Assembly: GCA_036172665.1 (NCBI GenBank) | Contig: CM069870.1 | Location: 64,604,212 to 64,668,211 of the forward strand | Length of the DNA stretch: 64,000 bases | Source of the DNA: Prosopocoilus inquinatus | Lineage: Eukaryota > Arthropoda > Insecta > Coleoptera > Lucanidae | Direction of reading: 5' to 3' | Part shown: piece after piece, positions 22,337 to 31,559 of the stretch | Layout of the letters: the number at the start of each line of letters is the position of its first letter | Position numbering within the stretch: position 1 is the stretch's first letter | Notes under the pieces: model-generated | Seen by the model: only the letters and a program-made list of their open reading frames with translations | Databases searched by the model: none | What the model was told of the DNA's origin: nothing | Program-made: the position numbers and the translations under genes

Positions 22337-22401
22337 AAGCTAATAGAGAGTTGACTCTTTTTTGTATTTTCAAAATACACACTTGAACAAGTTTATTAGC
22401 T
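22337..22401 (-). pseudogene. trnS2: tRNA-Ser(UGA) (NUMT)
   Basis: On the minus strand: acceptor AGCTAAT/ATTAGCT (perfect 7 bp), anticodon stem TGTAT/ATACA with loop TTTGAAA (anticodon TGA). It separates ND1 and CytB and overlaps the CytB stop by two bases, the usual insect arrangement. Confidence 0.9.
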
Positions 22402-23471
22402 AATTTTTAAAGATGATTCAGTCTCAGAATAAGTGGATTACAGGGTTAATGATAAAATATAAAAAGTATAAAATAGTAAGGACTTGACCTGTTAAAATAT
22501 AAGGGTCTTCTACTGGGCGAGCTCCAATGCAGGTAAGAAGGGCAATAATTGCAACGAATAATCAGAATAAAATTTTATTGATAGGATAAAATTGGGTTCT
22601 CGTTATTTTTTTTTTTTTGTTGATGAATGGAATAATTAGGAGAATTGCAATTGATATAAGAAGGGCAATTACTCCCCCTAATTTATTGGGGATTGATCGA
22701 AGGATTGCGTAGGCGAACAGGAAATATCATTCTGGTTGAATGTGAACAGGGGTAACTAGTGGGTTAGCTGGAATAAAATTTTCAGGATCTCCAAGGAGAT
22801 TGGGATTTATAAGTACAAGGAAAATTAGAATTATTGTTATTATAATGAAGCCAAACAGATCTTTGTACGAGAAGTAGGGATGAAATGGAATTTTGTCAAT
22901 ATTTCTATTTGTACCTAAAGGATTATTTGATCCTGTTTGGTGAAGAAAAAGGAGATGAATTATGACTAAGGCTAGAACGATAAATGGTAAAAGGAAGTGT
23001 AGAGCGAAGAATCGTGTTAAAGTTGCGTTGTCAACAGCAAATCCTCCTCAGAGTCATTGAACAATAGTAGTTCCTAAGTAGGGAATGGCAGAGAGAAGAT
23101 TTGTAATTACGGTTGCTCCTCAGAAGGATATTTGCCCTCAAGGTAAAACATATCCTAGGAATGCTGTTGCTATTACACTAAATAAAATTAATACTCCTAC
23201 TGTTCATGTTAATTCAAGGTTGTAGGATCTGTAGTATATACCTCGTCCTGCATGCAGGTAGGCAAATAAAAAAGAAGGAAGCTCCGTTTGCATGTATTGT
23301 TCGAAGGAGTCATCCATAATTTACATCTCGTGAAATGTGAATTACTCTGTTAAAAGCCAGGTCAATATGGGCTGTATAGTGCATAGATAAGAAAATTCCT
23401 GTAATAATTTGGATTCCTAAACAAAGACCTAAGAGAGAACCAAAGTTTCATCATGCTGAGATATATAGAAC
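22400..23471 (-). pseudogene. cob: Cytochrome b, N-terminus missing (NUMT)
   Basis: Minus strand, from near ISAWWNFGSLLG (just inside the right junction) to a TAG that overlaps tRNA-Ser. Conserved blocks include [28 protein letters not shown], heme-ligand His contexts ([20 protein letters not shown]), [20 protein letters not shown] and [14 protein letters not shown]. About the first 25-30 codons are absent because the NUMT ends there. A 2-bp deletion in CTACCTGCATGCAGG (about 23252-23257 on plus), expected CTA-TAC-CTG, breaks the frame. The run of 13 A residues keeps frame in the mitochondrial code. Confidence 0.95.
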
Positions 23472-23666
23472 AATAAGGCGGCGGCAAATTTGAAAGTTAA
23501 AATGGAAGGGTTAGGATCTGCTTATGTTCTTTTCTTTTTCCATTAAATTACAGTAGATGTTACTTAAGTTTTGTACGTCCCACTGTGAATTCATAGTGTC
23601 AGCGTGAGTATAAATGTGAAACATTCAATAAAAAGTCTTTTTTGCAGGTTGTTTTCCGTCGTGACC

Positions 23667-23744
23667 GTTGATAAATTCAGCAAAATGAAATGAATCTTTC
23701 ATTATTTCGTGAAAGATTCTTTTCATTTTGCTGAATTTATCAAC
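23667..23744. repeat. PLE hairpin, loop in orientation B
   Basis: Same 34-nt arms as 20847-20924, but the 10-nt loop 23701-23710 is the reverse complement of the loop in the other copy. Confidence 0.9.
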
Positions 23745-24958
23745 GATTTTCAATTACCTAATGATTATGTAATCATCAGTCTTCATTATTTACGAACATA
23801 CCCCATTTTCTGGTTATCGATAGCATCACTGATAATTTTGAACATACCAAAAAATTCACCAATATTACTTTACCTGAAATTATTGGAATTTTGAATTTTC
23901 TACTGAATTCCAGTTACTTCACCTTTGAACATATTAAAAAATTCACCAATCTTACTTTACCTGAAATAATTGAAATTTTTAATTGTCTACTGAATTCCTG
24001 TTACTTCACATTTGCTAAAAAAAAATTCTCACAAGTTTTTGGTTGTCCGATAGGGTCATGCCTCAGTCCCATTCTTGCTGAATATGTCATGCATACTCTG
24101 CTTACCCAAACTTGATTTCAAAGTACCTTTTTTAAAAAGAAAGTACGTGGATGATATTATTACAGCCATACCGACTAACGCTGCTGATCAAACCTTACAT
24201 ATTTTCAACAATTTCATTGAAGCTGAAAAGGACAACTCTGTTCCCATTTTGGACACCTTAGTGATAAGGAACAACTCCAAAATCATAGAACTTGACTGGT
24301 ATTAAAAACCCACTAACTCCAACCGACATCAATTTTCATTCACACCATAATCACAAAACCAAAATCAACTTCGTGTTAGATATGAAAAATAGAATACTAA
24401 GAATTTCATATAACAAATGCAAAGAAAGAAATCTAAATAAATTATCGAACATTTTACAACAAAACAGTTATCCAAAATCTTTCATCAACAAACTCATTTC
24501 CAGTCATGATTCCAATTTGGCCAAGAAAACTATAAACCATAACTTAACTTCGTATGAATTGAACAATGTAAAACTTTCAAATCTTTTCCTTTTATTGATG
24601 AAATTCAAGCTAAAATTAACAATTAGAAAATATAACTTTCAAAATGTTAAAACGGTTAATAATCTATTTTTCAATTTAAAAGAACAGATTACTGATGAAT
24701 TAAAAAGAAATATTATTTTTTCGTGTGGGCTGTTGTCATTGTAATCAGGTCTACATTGGACAAACTTCACAACATCTAAAACAACGTGTCATGAAACACA
24801 AAAGTGACATTAAACATAACAACAACTCAAACTCACTTGTCAATCACATTAATGAATTTAATCATGATATTAATTTAGACAGTGTAGAGGTGAATACGAC
24901 CTGCAAAAAAGACTTTTTAATGAAATGTTTCACATTTATACTCACGCTGACACTATGA
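23745..24958 (+). pseudogene. Penelope-like reverse transcriptase / GIY-YIG endonuclease, broken
   Basis: The coding order is that of a Penelope-like element. LPNDYVI is followed, in a shifted frame, by SLFTNIP (motif A region). Then come FGCPIGSCLSPILAEYVM (motif B, about 24038-24091), KYVDDIITAIP (catalytic YVDD at 24144-24155), VPILDTLVIR and a GIY-YIG-type segment CNQVYIGQTSQHLKQRVMKH with KSDIKHN and a following NHINEFNHD (about 24740-24880). At least three frame changes and an in-frame stop after ELDWY interrupt it. A segment in the palm is duplicated in tandem (23840-23926 and 23927-24013, 87 bp). PLEs use the reverse transcriptase and GIY-YIG nuclease for target-primed insertion. This copy is dead. 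Confidence 0.9.
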
Positions 24959-25660
24959 ATTCACAATCGGACATACAATACTTAAGTAACATCTACTGTA
25001 ATTTAATAGAAAAACAAAAGAACATAAGCAGATCCTAACCCTTCCATTTTAACTTTCAAATTTGCCGCCGCCTTATTTTTAACAAGTGTGATCCTTGATC
25101 CTTGTGCTTCCCGCACTTTCACGTCCGCCATTTGACGCTTAACCTATAATTTTTGTCCGTCCCTTTTACACTGGTTTTTAATATGTTTTAATCAACTTTT
25201 CAATAAGTTTTCTTGTAAAAATTTTTATTTTTAATTATTGTAATGTGCTACTTCAATTGGAATCCTCAAGCTGTTGTAAGTAACAATTATTTGTTCATAA
25301 TATTTCAGGAACTCATATTTTGTATCATTTAGAGCCTCTGATGATGGAACAAATCTGTTTCGAAATATAAGGCGTACAACAAAAGAGAGTCTTAAAAAAA
25401 ACTACACCAGTCCAATCCTGCCGAACAACCCTATAACCAAAACTCTACTAAATTAATTTAAGCAGAAAAAATAGTACTTCAGTTCATGAAGTTAATCTTC
25501 GATCTACTTTTATGAAGACTTTCGGTGCTGCCTCACCAAAATTATTCCTTTCGAAATAGTTGCCCCTTGAAAGGCCTATTTGTTTGCTCCAAATTTATCA
25601 CTTTCTCAACTACCTACTCGAGGAATCCTCTTTATAAAGAAATTTACCACCACTCAACCA
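24925..25660 (-). repeat. PLE right terminal inverted arm
   Basis: Reverse complement of the left arm. It contains AAGTAACATCTACTGTAATTTA, TTGCCGCCGCCTTATTTTTA, TTGACGCTTAACCTATAATT and TTTATCACTTTCTCAACTAC, each matching the left arm. It holds the empty sites for all three left-arm insertions, so it is the reference state. Confidence 0.9.
25329..25376 (+). ncRNA. Hammerhead-like motif in right PLE arm
   Basis: Reads AGAGCCT-CTGATGA-T, stem II GGAAC/GUUUC, GAAA, then TATAAGGCGTAC. GCCU before the core pairs with AGGC after a minimal stem III, consistent with a type I hammerhead whose cleavage follows AUA. The arm copy is in the same direction as the PLE gene, unlike the left arm. An extra T between CTGATGA and stem II, and a 2-bp stem III, make activity as a monomer doubtful. 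Confidence 0.62.
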
Positions 25661-25835
25661 AATTAATTTATACATGTGGAAACAGCTAACAAAAAAGTGG
25701 CATAGGCTTAACGCGGATTACATTTTGATCTACAGTTCACGTTATGTATGCGATTATTTTAAGAACTTTTGTTATAACCAGAGAAAAGATTTCGGTCCAC
25801 TTAGTGTTGGATGCTTTTCACACCGAATGTACTAA
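25661..25835. other. Flank of the PLE, unassigned
   Basis: No motif recognised between the PLE end and the mariner-type terminus. Confidence 0.4.
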
Positions 25836-26235
25836 AGGGTTTTCCAATAAGTGCGTCAGAACTTTAACTCCAAACATAAAATTCATTTGGAATGTAAATG
25901 GCAAATCTTGATAACAAATGAGTTCAGTACATTGTGTCAAGGTAATATCCACTTGAAGGCTTAATAAAGATCAAATCATTCAAAGATTTGAAGCCAAAAA
26001 CCCAAAGGAGCAGTTAAAGGTCGTTTTTGCAGAAAAAATATTGTTTTCCGAGTACATTTTTGACTCAATGGATTTGTAAACAAGTTTACAAAAATAAGTC
26101 ACAAACAATTCCCTACCTTAAGCGGAACTTTCAATACAGCATTACAAATATACCACGCGATGTGTGTGAAAGAATAGTCGCAAATTGGGCCTTCAGAATG
26201 CGTTCAGTCAGGCGAAGTCGAGGAAGGCACAACGG
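25836..26235 (+). mobile_element. Mariner-type element fragment
   Basis: AGGGTTTTCCAATAAGTGCG at about 25836-25855 resembles the terminal inverted repeat of insect IS630/mariner-related elements. It is followed by decayed sequence and then a transposase C-terminus. No opposite terminus was found, so this is a fragment with the middle of the transposase deleted. Confidence 0.5.
26041..26235 (+). pseudogene. Mariner-related transposase C-terminal remnant
   Basis: The translation QWICKQVYKNKSQTIPYLKR then IPRDVCERIVANWAFRMRSV and RRSRGRHNG matches the pattern WG.LK..VY...P.....LK..I.....IP.......W..R......GGH found at the C-terminus of mariner-related transposases with an N-terminal DUF4817-type helix-turn-helix. 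The catalytic D and E residues are absent, and the frame runs past the usual end. Family assignment is by recall of the pattern. Confidence 0.5.
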
Positions 26236-26367
26236 GCCTTTAGCAGGTTCCGTGTTGCTTGACTTGGTTGACGCAATCCGGTGAGACGCTCTCTTTAGAC
26301 AGCGCGCTTTATTGGAGCGAAACGAATTAGTATATAAGATAGCGATAGTCATTTCTCTTGTGATCAA

Positions 26368-26412
26368 GGAGAAAACATCTACTGAAGATGGCAGCATAGC
26401 TGCCGAAATAAG
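26368..26412 (+). ncRNA. Hammerhead-like motif (CTGAAGA...GAAA)
   Basis: CTGAAGA-T, perfect stem GGCAGC/GCTGCC around ATA, GAAA, then TAAGTATT. It is the same layout as the PLE-arm motifs, including the extra T before stem II. AUA-AG-UAU could form stem III, and UCUA/UAG a short stem I. It probably marks a PLE terminal remnant; no PLE gene is attached. Confidence 0.4.
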
Positions 26413-26914
26413 TATTTAGTTTTTAAAGAAACTTTTTTTGGTAAGGAGGTTAAGTGCATTTTCTTTGTAGGAAACGAATAGACAATAGAAAGTAATAATT
26501 GAAACATGAACCCAATCTGAAAACGTACAAAAAGAGAAAGAAAATCCTTATTTTAATAATAATAAAGGAACTGTTCCAATTCAAACATTCAAACCAACAC
26601 AGAAACAGTGAAATGTTTAATAAAAAAGCCGTTTCGATATATGCTTAAAATAAATAATGTTAGGAACATCGTAAAGTAAAATGTTCTTGCAGTCCTGCCA
26701 GCAGGTTAATGAAAGAAAACATATTCCTTAAGTAAACAAAAAAATATATACTTTATGCCGATTTTTAATGCGGTACACGTTTAAATATCTTACCATTAAA
26801 GCAGTAATTTTAATTACGTCTTCGCCATCTCTTATCGGTCTCTGCTCGAATAACTAAATACTTACTTTACATCTTCTTTTTATTGTACAGATTTTATTAG
26901 GCGAAGTATCGGGC

Positions 26915-27035
26915 TGGGAATCCTTTTCGACCGAGTGGCAGTAAATTTACATACAAAGGGATTTCTCGAGTAGGTAGTTAAGCAAGTCGTAAATCTCACG
27001 GAAACGAATAGGTTTCTTAAGGGGGTCAAACACTT
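26915..27035 (+). repeat. Diverged copy of the PLE left-end region
   Basis: Aligns with 14990-15120: GGCTGGGAATCCTTTTCGAC / GACTGGAAAATACATTTCGG, GAGTGGCAGTAAATTTACAT / GAGTGGTGGTAAATTTCCAT, TCTCGAGTAGGTAGTTAAGC / CCTCGAGTAGGTAGTTGAGA, then AATAGG. Similarity extends about 30 bp outside the inverted-repeat boundary at 15021, so either the true element end lies further out or this is an older duplication. Confidence 0.6.
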
Positions 27036-27111
27036 ATGCATAATTCCCAAGCTCTGAATTATCCAAAAAGGTATTAGCCTAAATAAAAGCTAAAATTCTG
27101 TTATACAGGCT

Positions 27112-27250
27112 GTTCTTTTACTGTGTGCAAATATTTAAACCTGCAATATATCACCATGAATGGCAACGATTGAACTCATATATTCTTAACATAAATGTAA
27201 TAGTTTTCAGAAAATTGCAGTGGCAGATTTCACTAAACCGTTTGAGAACT
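27112..27250 (+). repeat. Dispersed repeat, copy 1 (inverted copy at 54770-54912)
   Basis: CTGTTCTTTTACTGTGTGCA followed by AATATTTAAA, then CAACGATT...AATAGTTTTC and TGCAGTGGCAGATTT...GTTTGAGAA, all present in the same order on the minus strand at 54912-54770. A (C)TGTTC/(G)GTGTTC terminus suggests the end of a DNA transposon. No coding region is attached. Confidence 0.6.
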
Positions 27251-29329
27251 GCTGGCACAGCTAAAAGTGGAACGTGGGCGCCTCTTGAATTACGACCCGC
27301 ACCCGAAGTAGGCCAGGTTCAGTGCCTTCCTGGATCTCAAGTAGGAACGACGTAACTCAGCGCCGCTCCGATCAGTTGGTCCGGTCCGTCAAAACGTTTA
27401 CAATTTAAGTTAACTTCACTGCAAGTAATTACAAGTTTAAGTATTAAATTAAAATCTAGTGCAATTCAAGAAGCTGCGGTTCGTAATTACCGAACAAATT
27501 AAAGGCGAGGTACAAACAAATTGTAATTTCTCATTCCATATTACTTTCATAAGACTTATAAAAATTTTACATTTACTTTGTTTCCAAGGATCGTAAATAG
27601 TAATACTTTCATAGCTAGCACCGAGATTGCAACAAAAGTTGATTCACGTAAAAGGATCAAGGAAGAACATTTTTTACGCGTTTGCCTAATTGGTGCATAA
27701 ATTTTCGGATTTATTCGTCGATAGTTGATATCGTAAAACATATTAATTCGCTCAGTGAATTAAAATTTTAAATAAAATAATTAATAGACTATATCGGTGA
27801 TTATTATTACGAAACTCTGCTTTGAACATCGAATGCGGTATCGGTGGGTGCGTTCGTACCGAGAGGAAGGCGAAGTTGACCTTCCTATCTTTCTCGCACA
27901 CTTCAACAGTTCCAAACAAGTGGTCCATTCGAAATTTTTTGGCTATGACACGGTAACCACCAAAAAATACCCGCAGAAGGTAGCATTTCGCGTGCTTATA
28001 CGCAATCTGATGGAATCTTAGGCATCATCTGCACTACAAAGAACCGCGTTGAGTGGGAATGTCAAGAATGTTTATTTTTGAGTGTCATTGCTTCGTTATT
28101 TCTGTTTAAAGCGAACACTTGGGGTGCGGCTTTCTTTGACCGGCTAAACATCAATCGGATTCCGGCGGATTACACTGCACTTGGTTTTGCACATGGCATG
28201 CGATATTCAGTGCAACGATTGGTCGAACGTCTTCCAAATTGATTTTGGAGCATGTTGGCTTTGTTAACTTGAGCACGAGATCTGTGCCAGTGTGGTTCAT
28301 GACGACTTTTTCAAGGCACATTGGTGGTACCGGGGGGGTTTAACCTCGTTTTTGCGTGAGTTTATCCCAGGGAGACGGAGCACATTCCTGTTTCGCTTGC
28401 AACGTGGATTTCGGGGGGGAAGTCCCGTGCTTTGATGGTAACGACCGCTTTTCATTTTAGTGTTCTGAAGATCGATACGCTATTGCAGCTTGTGTCAGAC
28501 TAATTCAAGGGCATTCAAGTATGTGTTATAGGCTTTTACTATTGGTTTTACCTTCACCGATGATAGGTTTTACGTTGGGCTTCACGTAAGACTATCTATT
28601 TTATCCACATTTTATTAAAAGTGTGATGGAACTTCTTGAATTTTGGTTTTGGAATTCTGGAATTTCTGCAATTAAAATAGACTCATAAAATAGACGATGT
28701 TTTTTTTTCTTGTGCAAACTAAAACGAGCACAGCGAGATGAAAAGACGACGGTAGTCTTTTGCAAACATTTGAATTGCCGTGAAATTTCACGGGTCACGT
28801 TGTTTTCAGGCGGCGGCGAGAGCGCCCTCTTTCGCACGCGACAAATTAGCGAGGTCATCGCGGAAGAGCGGAATTAGCCTGAACTTTGAAGAGACGCTTA
28901 TTAAAAACGTCCCGGAAGGTGGGCAAGATAACTTGCTTCCGTCGCCCTTTTCACCCTTTCGACGTCGGAATAACGTCTGCTCTTCGCGCTCCGTTATTTC
29001 CATCTTCCATTGTACCTTGTAATTACTTTCGCTGCCGCTTTTTTTTTGTCTTCTTGCGCGAGGCATTAATTAAATTACCCCAAAAGGACGGTAAAAAGAT
29101 TTTTTCCCTCGCGTCTCTCAGTATGTTCTTTGTTTGTGAATTGCTAAGGGCGCTCATTAACTTGTGGTTTATGGAAGTAATAAACAAAAGTGAAGGGAAA
29201 TAAAAATGTTTCTTTTATTTTTAGAATTACAATCTACTGAATCAACGTATGTAATAAATAAATGCGAAACATGGGTGTCGATGTTTGGCATACAGGTTTT
29301 TTTAATGACAAATACTGCAGAAAATACTA
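27251..29329. other. Unassigned sequence
   Basis: No recognised gene. Frames at 27797-28021, 28780-29022 and 28886-29203 lack known domains. A CAGGGAGACGGAGCACATT segment near 28370 resembles CAGGGAGACAAGGGGCACAT near 11435, possibly a minor shared repeat. Confidence 0.35.
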
Positions 29330-30930
29330 TACATTGTATTGTATTGTACTGTGTTTATTTGTTCATTTACATCACAGCTGTGATACAGAACACGTTAAAA
29401 TAGTAAATTAAATTGTAAACAAAAATATAAGGTTAAACACATAAATATATCACACAGCATTGTAAATAATATAAAGAAAATTATAAGTTATAAAATTCAT
29501 TGAGAGAATAAAAGCATTTGTCACTCAACCATTTCTTTAATTCTCTTTTGAAAGACAAAATTTGTTATAGTCTTCAAATGACGTGGCAAATGATTGTATA
29601 TCCTTATACAGTTGTAATGTGGAACTCTTTCTAACAGAGACAGAGAATGAATAAGATATGATAAAGCGTCACAAAATCTTGTATTGTACCTTTGTTGAAT
29701 GTCGCTATTTTTTACGAAAAGTTTAGGACTTTTTTTCACATATAAAGAACATTCAAGAATAAATAGATCAAATACAGTAGGTACAGCTAATTTGAGAAAT
29801 ATCGGCTTACAATGGGAAAGAATATCAGCACCAACCATGTTACGAACGATTCTTTTTTGAATAATGAAAACCCGATTTACATGAATCGAAGTGCCCCAAA
29901 ATAAAATACCATATCGTAGTCTTGACTCAACATTCGCAAAATAAAATAATTTTAAATGTTCTAAGTCTAAAATTGGCTTGATATTATAGATCAGATAATT
30001 AAAAGAACATAAACGTTTTGATAAATCGGTGATGTGAGAATTCCAGTTTAAATATTCATCTATATGGAGCCCCAAAAATTTAACAGAATTTACCTGTTTA
30101 ATAGATTCACCATCGGTACGAATCCGTAAGCTACACTCAGACCGTTTAGATGTCTTAAAATAGATTGACTGTGTTTTGTCTTTGTTTAATATTAGATTAT
30201 TTTTAGAACAATATCGAGCCATCTCATTACAAACCACAGTGGCACTATTGACCAACTCCAATTTAGATTCATTGGCAATGATCACAGACGTATCGTCGGC
30301 AAACTGACAGGTAAGACCAGAGCTAAGTATTGAAGGTAATTCATTCACGAATATTATGTACAATAGCGGGCCAAGTATGGACCCCTGTGGAACACCCGCA
30401 GATATTAAAACTGGTTTGGAACTGAAGTTATTAATGTGTACAATTTGAAATCTGTTGGAGAGGTACGAACGAAACCAACTTAGAGCTTGACCACGAATAC
30501 CATAGGTATTTAATTTATCCAAGAGTAGCATATGGTCTACTGTATCGAATGCACTACTGTTGTCGAAGAATATGGCCACAGAAGATTTTTTGGCATCAAG
30601 GCTGCTATAAACGTAATTTAGAAAATTATATAATGCCATAGATGTCGATTTGCCCGGTAAAAAACCAAATTGATTGGGAGACAAAAGCTTAAATTTAGTA
30701 AAATAACTGAGTAGTCTATCGAACAAGCATTTTTCAAAAATTTTGGATAAAGCGAGAAGAATGGATACTGGTCTGTAGTTACTGAAATCAGTAGAGTCAT
30801 CTTTCTTATATACATGTAAGATACATAAGGTTCAAAAAGATTTATGGTGTCTGCTTGATTCATAAATTCTCGTATATGAGGCTCTTTACGTAAATAATAC
30901 AAGCAAGCAGACATCGCATGGTATCTCACC
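29330..30930 (-). mobile_element. Non-LTR retrotransposon, 5' truncated
   Basis: Minus-strand element. The 3' end near 29330-29355 carries AATAAA (minus strand) followed by ACAATACAATACAATG, a simple-repeat tail typical of non-LTR elements. The 5' end is lost near 30930, upstream of the reverse transcriptase palm. The coding remnant is at 29521-30830. It is a different family from those at 7430, 17310 and 31560. Confidence 0.8.
29521..30830 (-). pseudogene. Reverse transcriptase, non-LTR type
   Basis: The main frame (29521-30726) has QFGFLPGKSTSMA, FFDNSSAFDTVDHMLL (motif A), GVPQGSILGPLLY (motif B), CQFADDTSVI (motif C with both catalytic Asp), FLGLHIDEYLNW and a C-terminal domain ending RIKEMVE plus stop. 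The preceding segment, NYRPVSILLALSKIFEKCLF, is continuous in the same frame or one nearby, while a shadow frame at 30618-30929 overlaps it. The RT core is intact over 400 codons, but the endonuclease is absent, so the copy is dead on arrival. Confidence 0.85.
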
Positions 30931-31559
30931 TTGGTCGAAGGCCAGAATATGTTCAGGGGAGGCTTATCATATTATAGGGCAGGCTCTATAAGTTTTAATT
31001 ATAATGCATTTTACGAATTTCTAAAATACCTTATAAATGAAGAACACCACAAAGATAAATTTATTATTGCATGAAATAATAATCAAAACATTCAAAATAA
31101 TTGCAGTTTTTGTTGTTCTAAATTTGAAATTTTGTTTAGTTTTCACGTTTAAATTACTCAACAGGTATCTTTTCACAAATTAAAAGACCATTCCCAGCAT
31201 TGCCTTGCAAAACATTAAATTAGTGCCCTAGCTAGAAATTTGGTGATAAACCCTGCTTTCTTTCGCTTCAGTTTAAATCGTAATTCGAATGGTTTGAATT
31301 TGAAGATTTGAAGTATTGTTTGACGGTCCACTTATAAATAACTGCACTTCAATTCAAAAGAGTCTTAAAAAGGAAAGATTCAGAGAGGAAACGGAATTAC
31401 CATCTGGATTGAAATTTTACGACGGGTGGGGATTAATCCGTCTGTCTTTGAATCTACACACGTAATGTTGCGTTTGGTTAACGATTTTGCGAGCCGTAAA
31501 AGATCGGAAGCACGGTATGTAGAGATGCCAAGTTTTTGTAGAAAATTAAATGATTCGAC
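30931..31559. other. Unassigned sequence between two retroelements
   Basis: No clear feature. Frames at 31380-31571 and 31426-31635 lie on opposite strands and lack domains. The right part may include decayed endonuclease of the next element. Confidence 0.35.

Larger units (their letters stand above)
20954..23471 (+). other. Nuclear copy of mitochondrial DNA (NUMT)
   Basis: A contiguous 2.5-kb fragment of insect mitochondrial genome in the ancestral insect gene order: 16S rRNA 3' part, tRNA-Leu(UAG), ND1, tRNA-Ser(UGA) on the other strand, and CytB on the other strand lacking its first 25-30 codons. ND1 and CytB read in the invertebrate mitochondrial code but carry three frameshifting indels. 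This fits a nuclear copy that has begun to decay while keeping both tRNAs foldable. Left junction is at 20953/20954 and right at about 23471/23472. PLE sequence lies on both sides, so this is a genuine insertion rather than an assembly end. Confidence 0.96.
23472..24960 (+). mobile_element. PLE copy 2: truncated start and decayed gene
   Basis: Starts within the element at AATAAGGCGG (equivalent to 17234-17243 in copy 1) without the non-LTR insertion. It continues through the hairpin and the reverse transcriptase/GIY-YIG gene to the right inverted arm. The first 300 bp duplicate sequence on the other side of the NUMT. Confidence 0.85.
15021..25660 (+). mobile_element. Penelope-like element complex with nested insertions and captured mtDNA
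   Basis: The outer limits are set by terminal inverted repeats. 15021 onward (starting GGTTGAGTGGTGGTAAATTT) is the reverse complement of the sequence ending at 25660. With insertions removed each arm is about 740 bp. The left arm is 15021-15398 plus 15727-15925 plus 17224-17309 and 20724-20808; the right arm is about 24925-25660. Between the arms lies a PLE reverse transcriptase/GIY-YIG gene whose beginning is duplicated. Copy 1 breaks off at 20953 and copy 2 starts at 23472, with mitochondrial DNA between them. Inverted terminal copies and tandem partial copies are known features of Penelope elements. All PLE coding sequence here is decayed. Confidence 0.85.
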
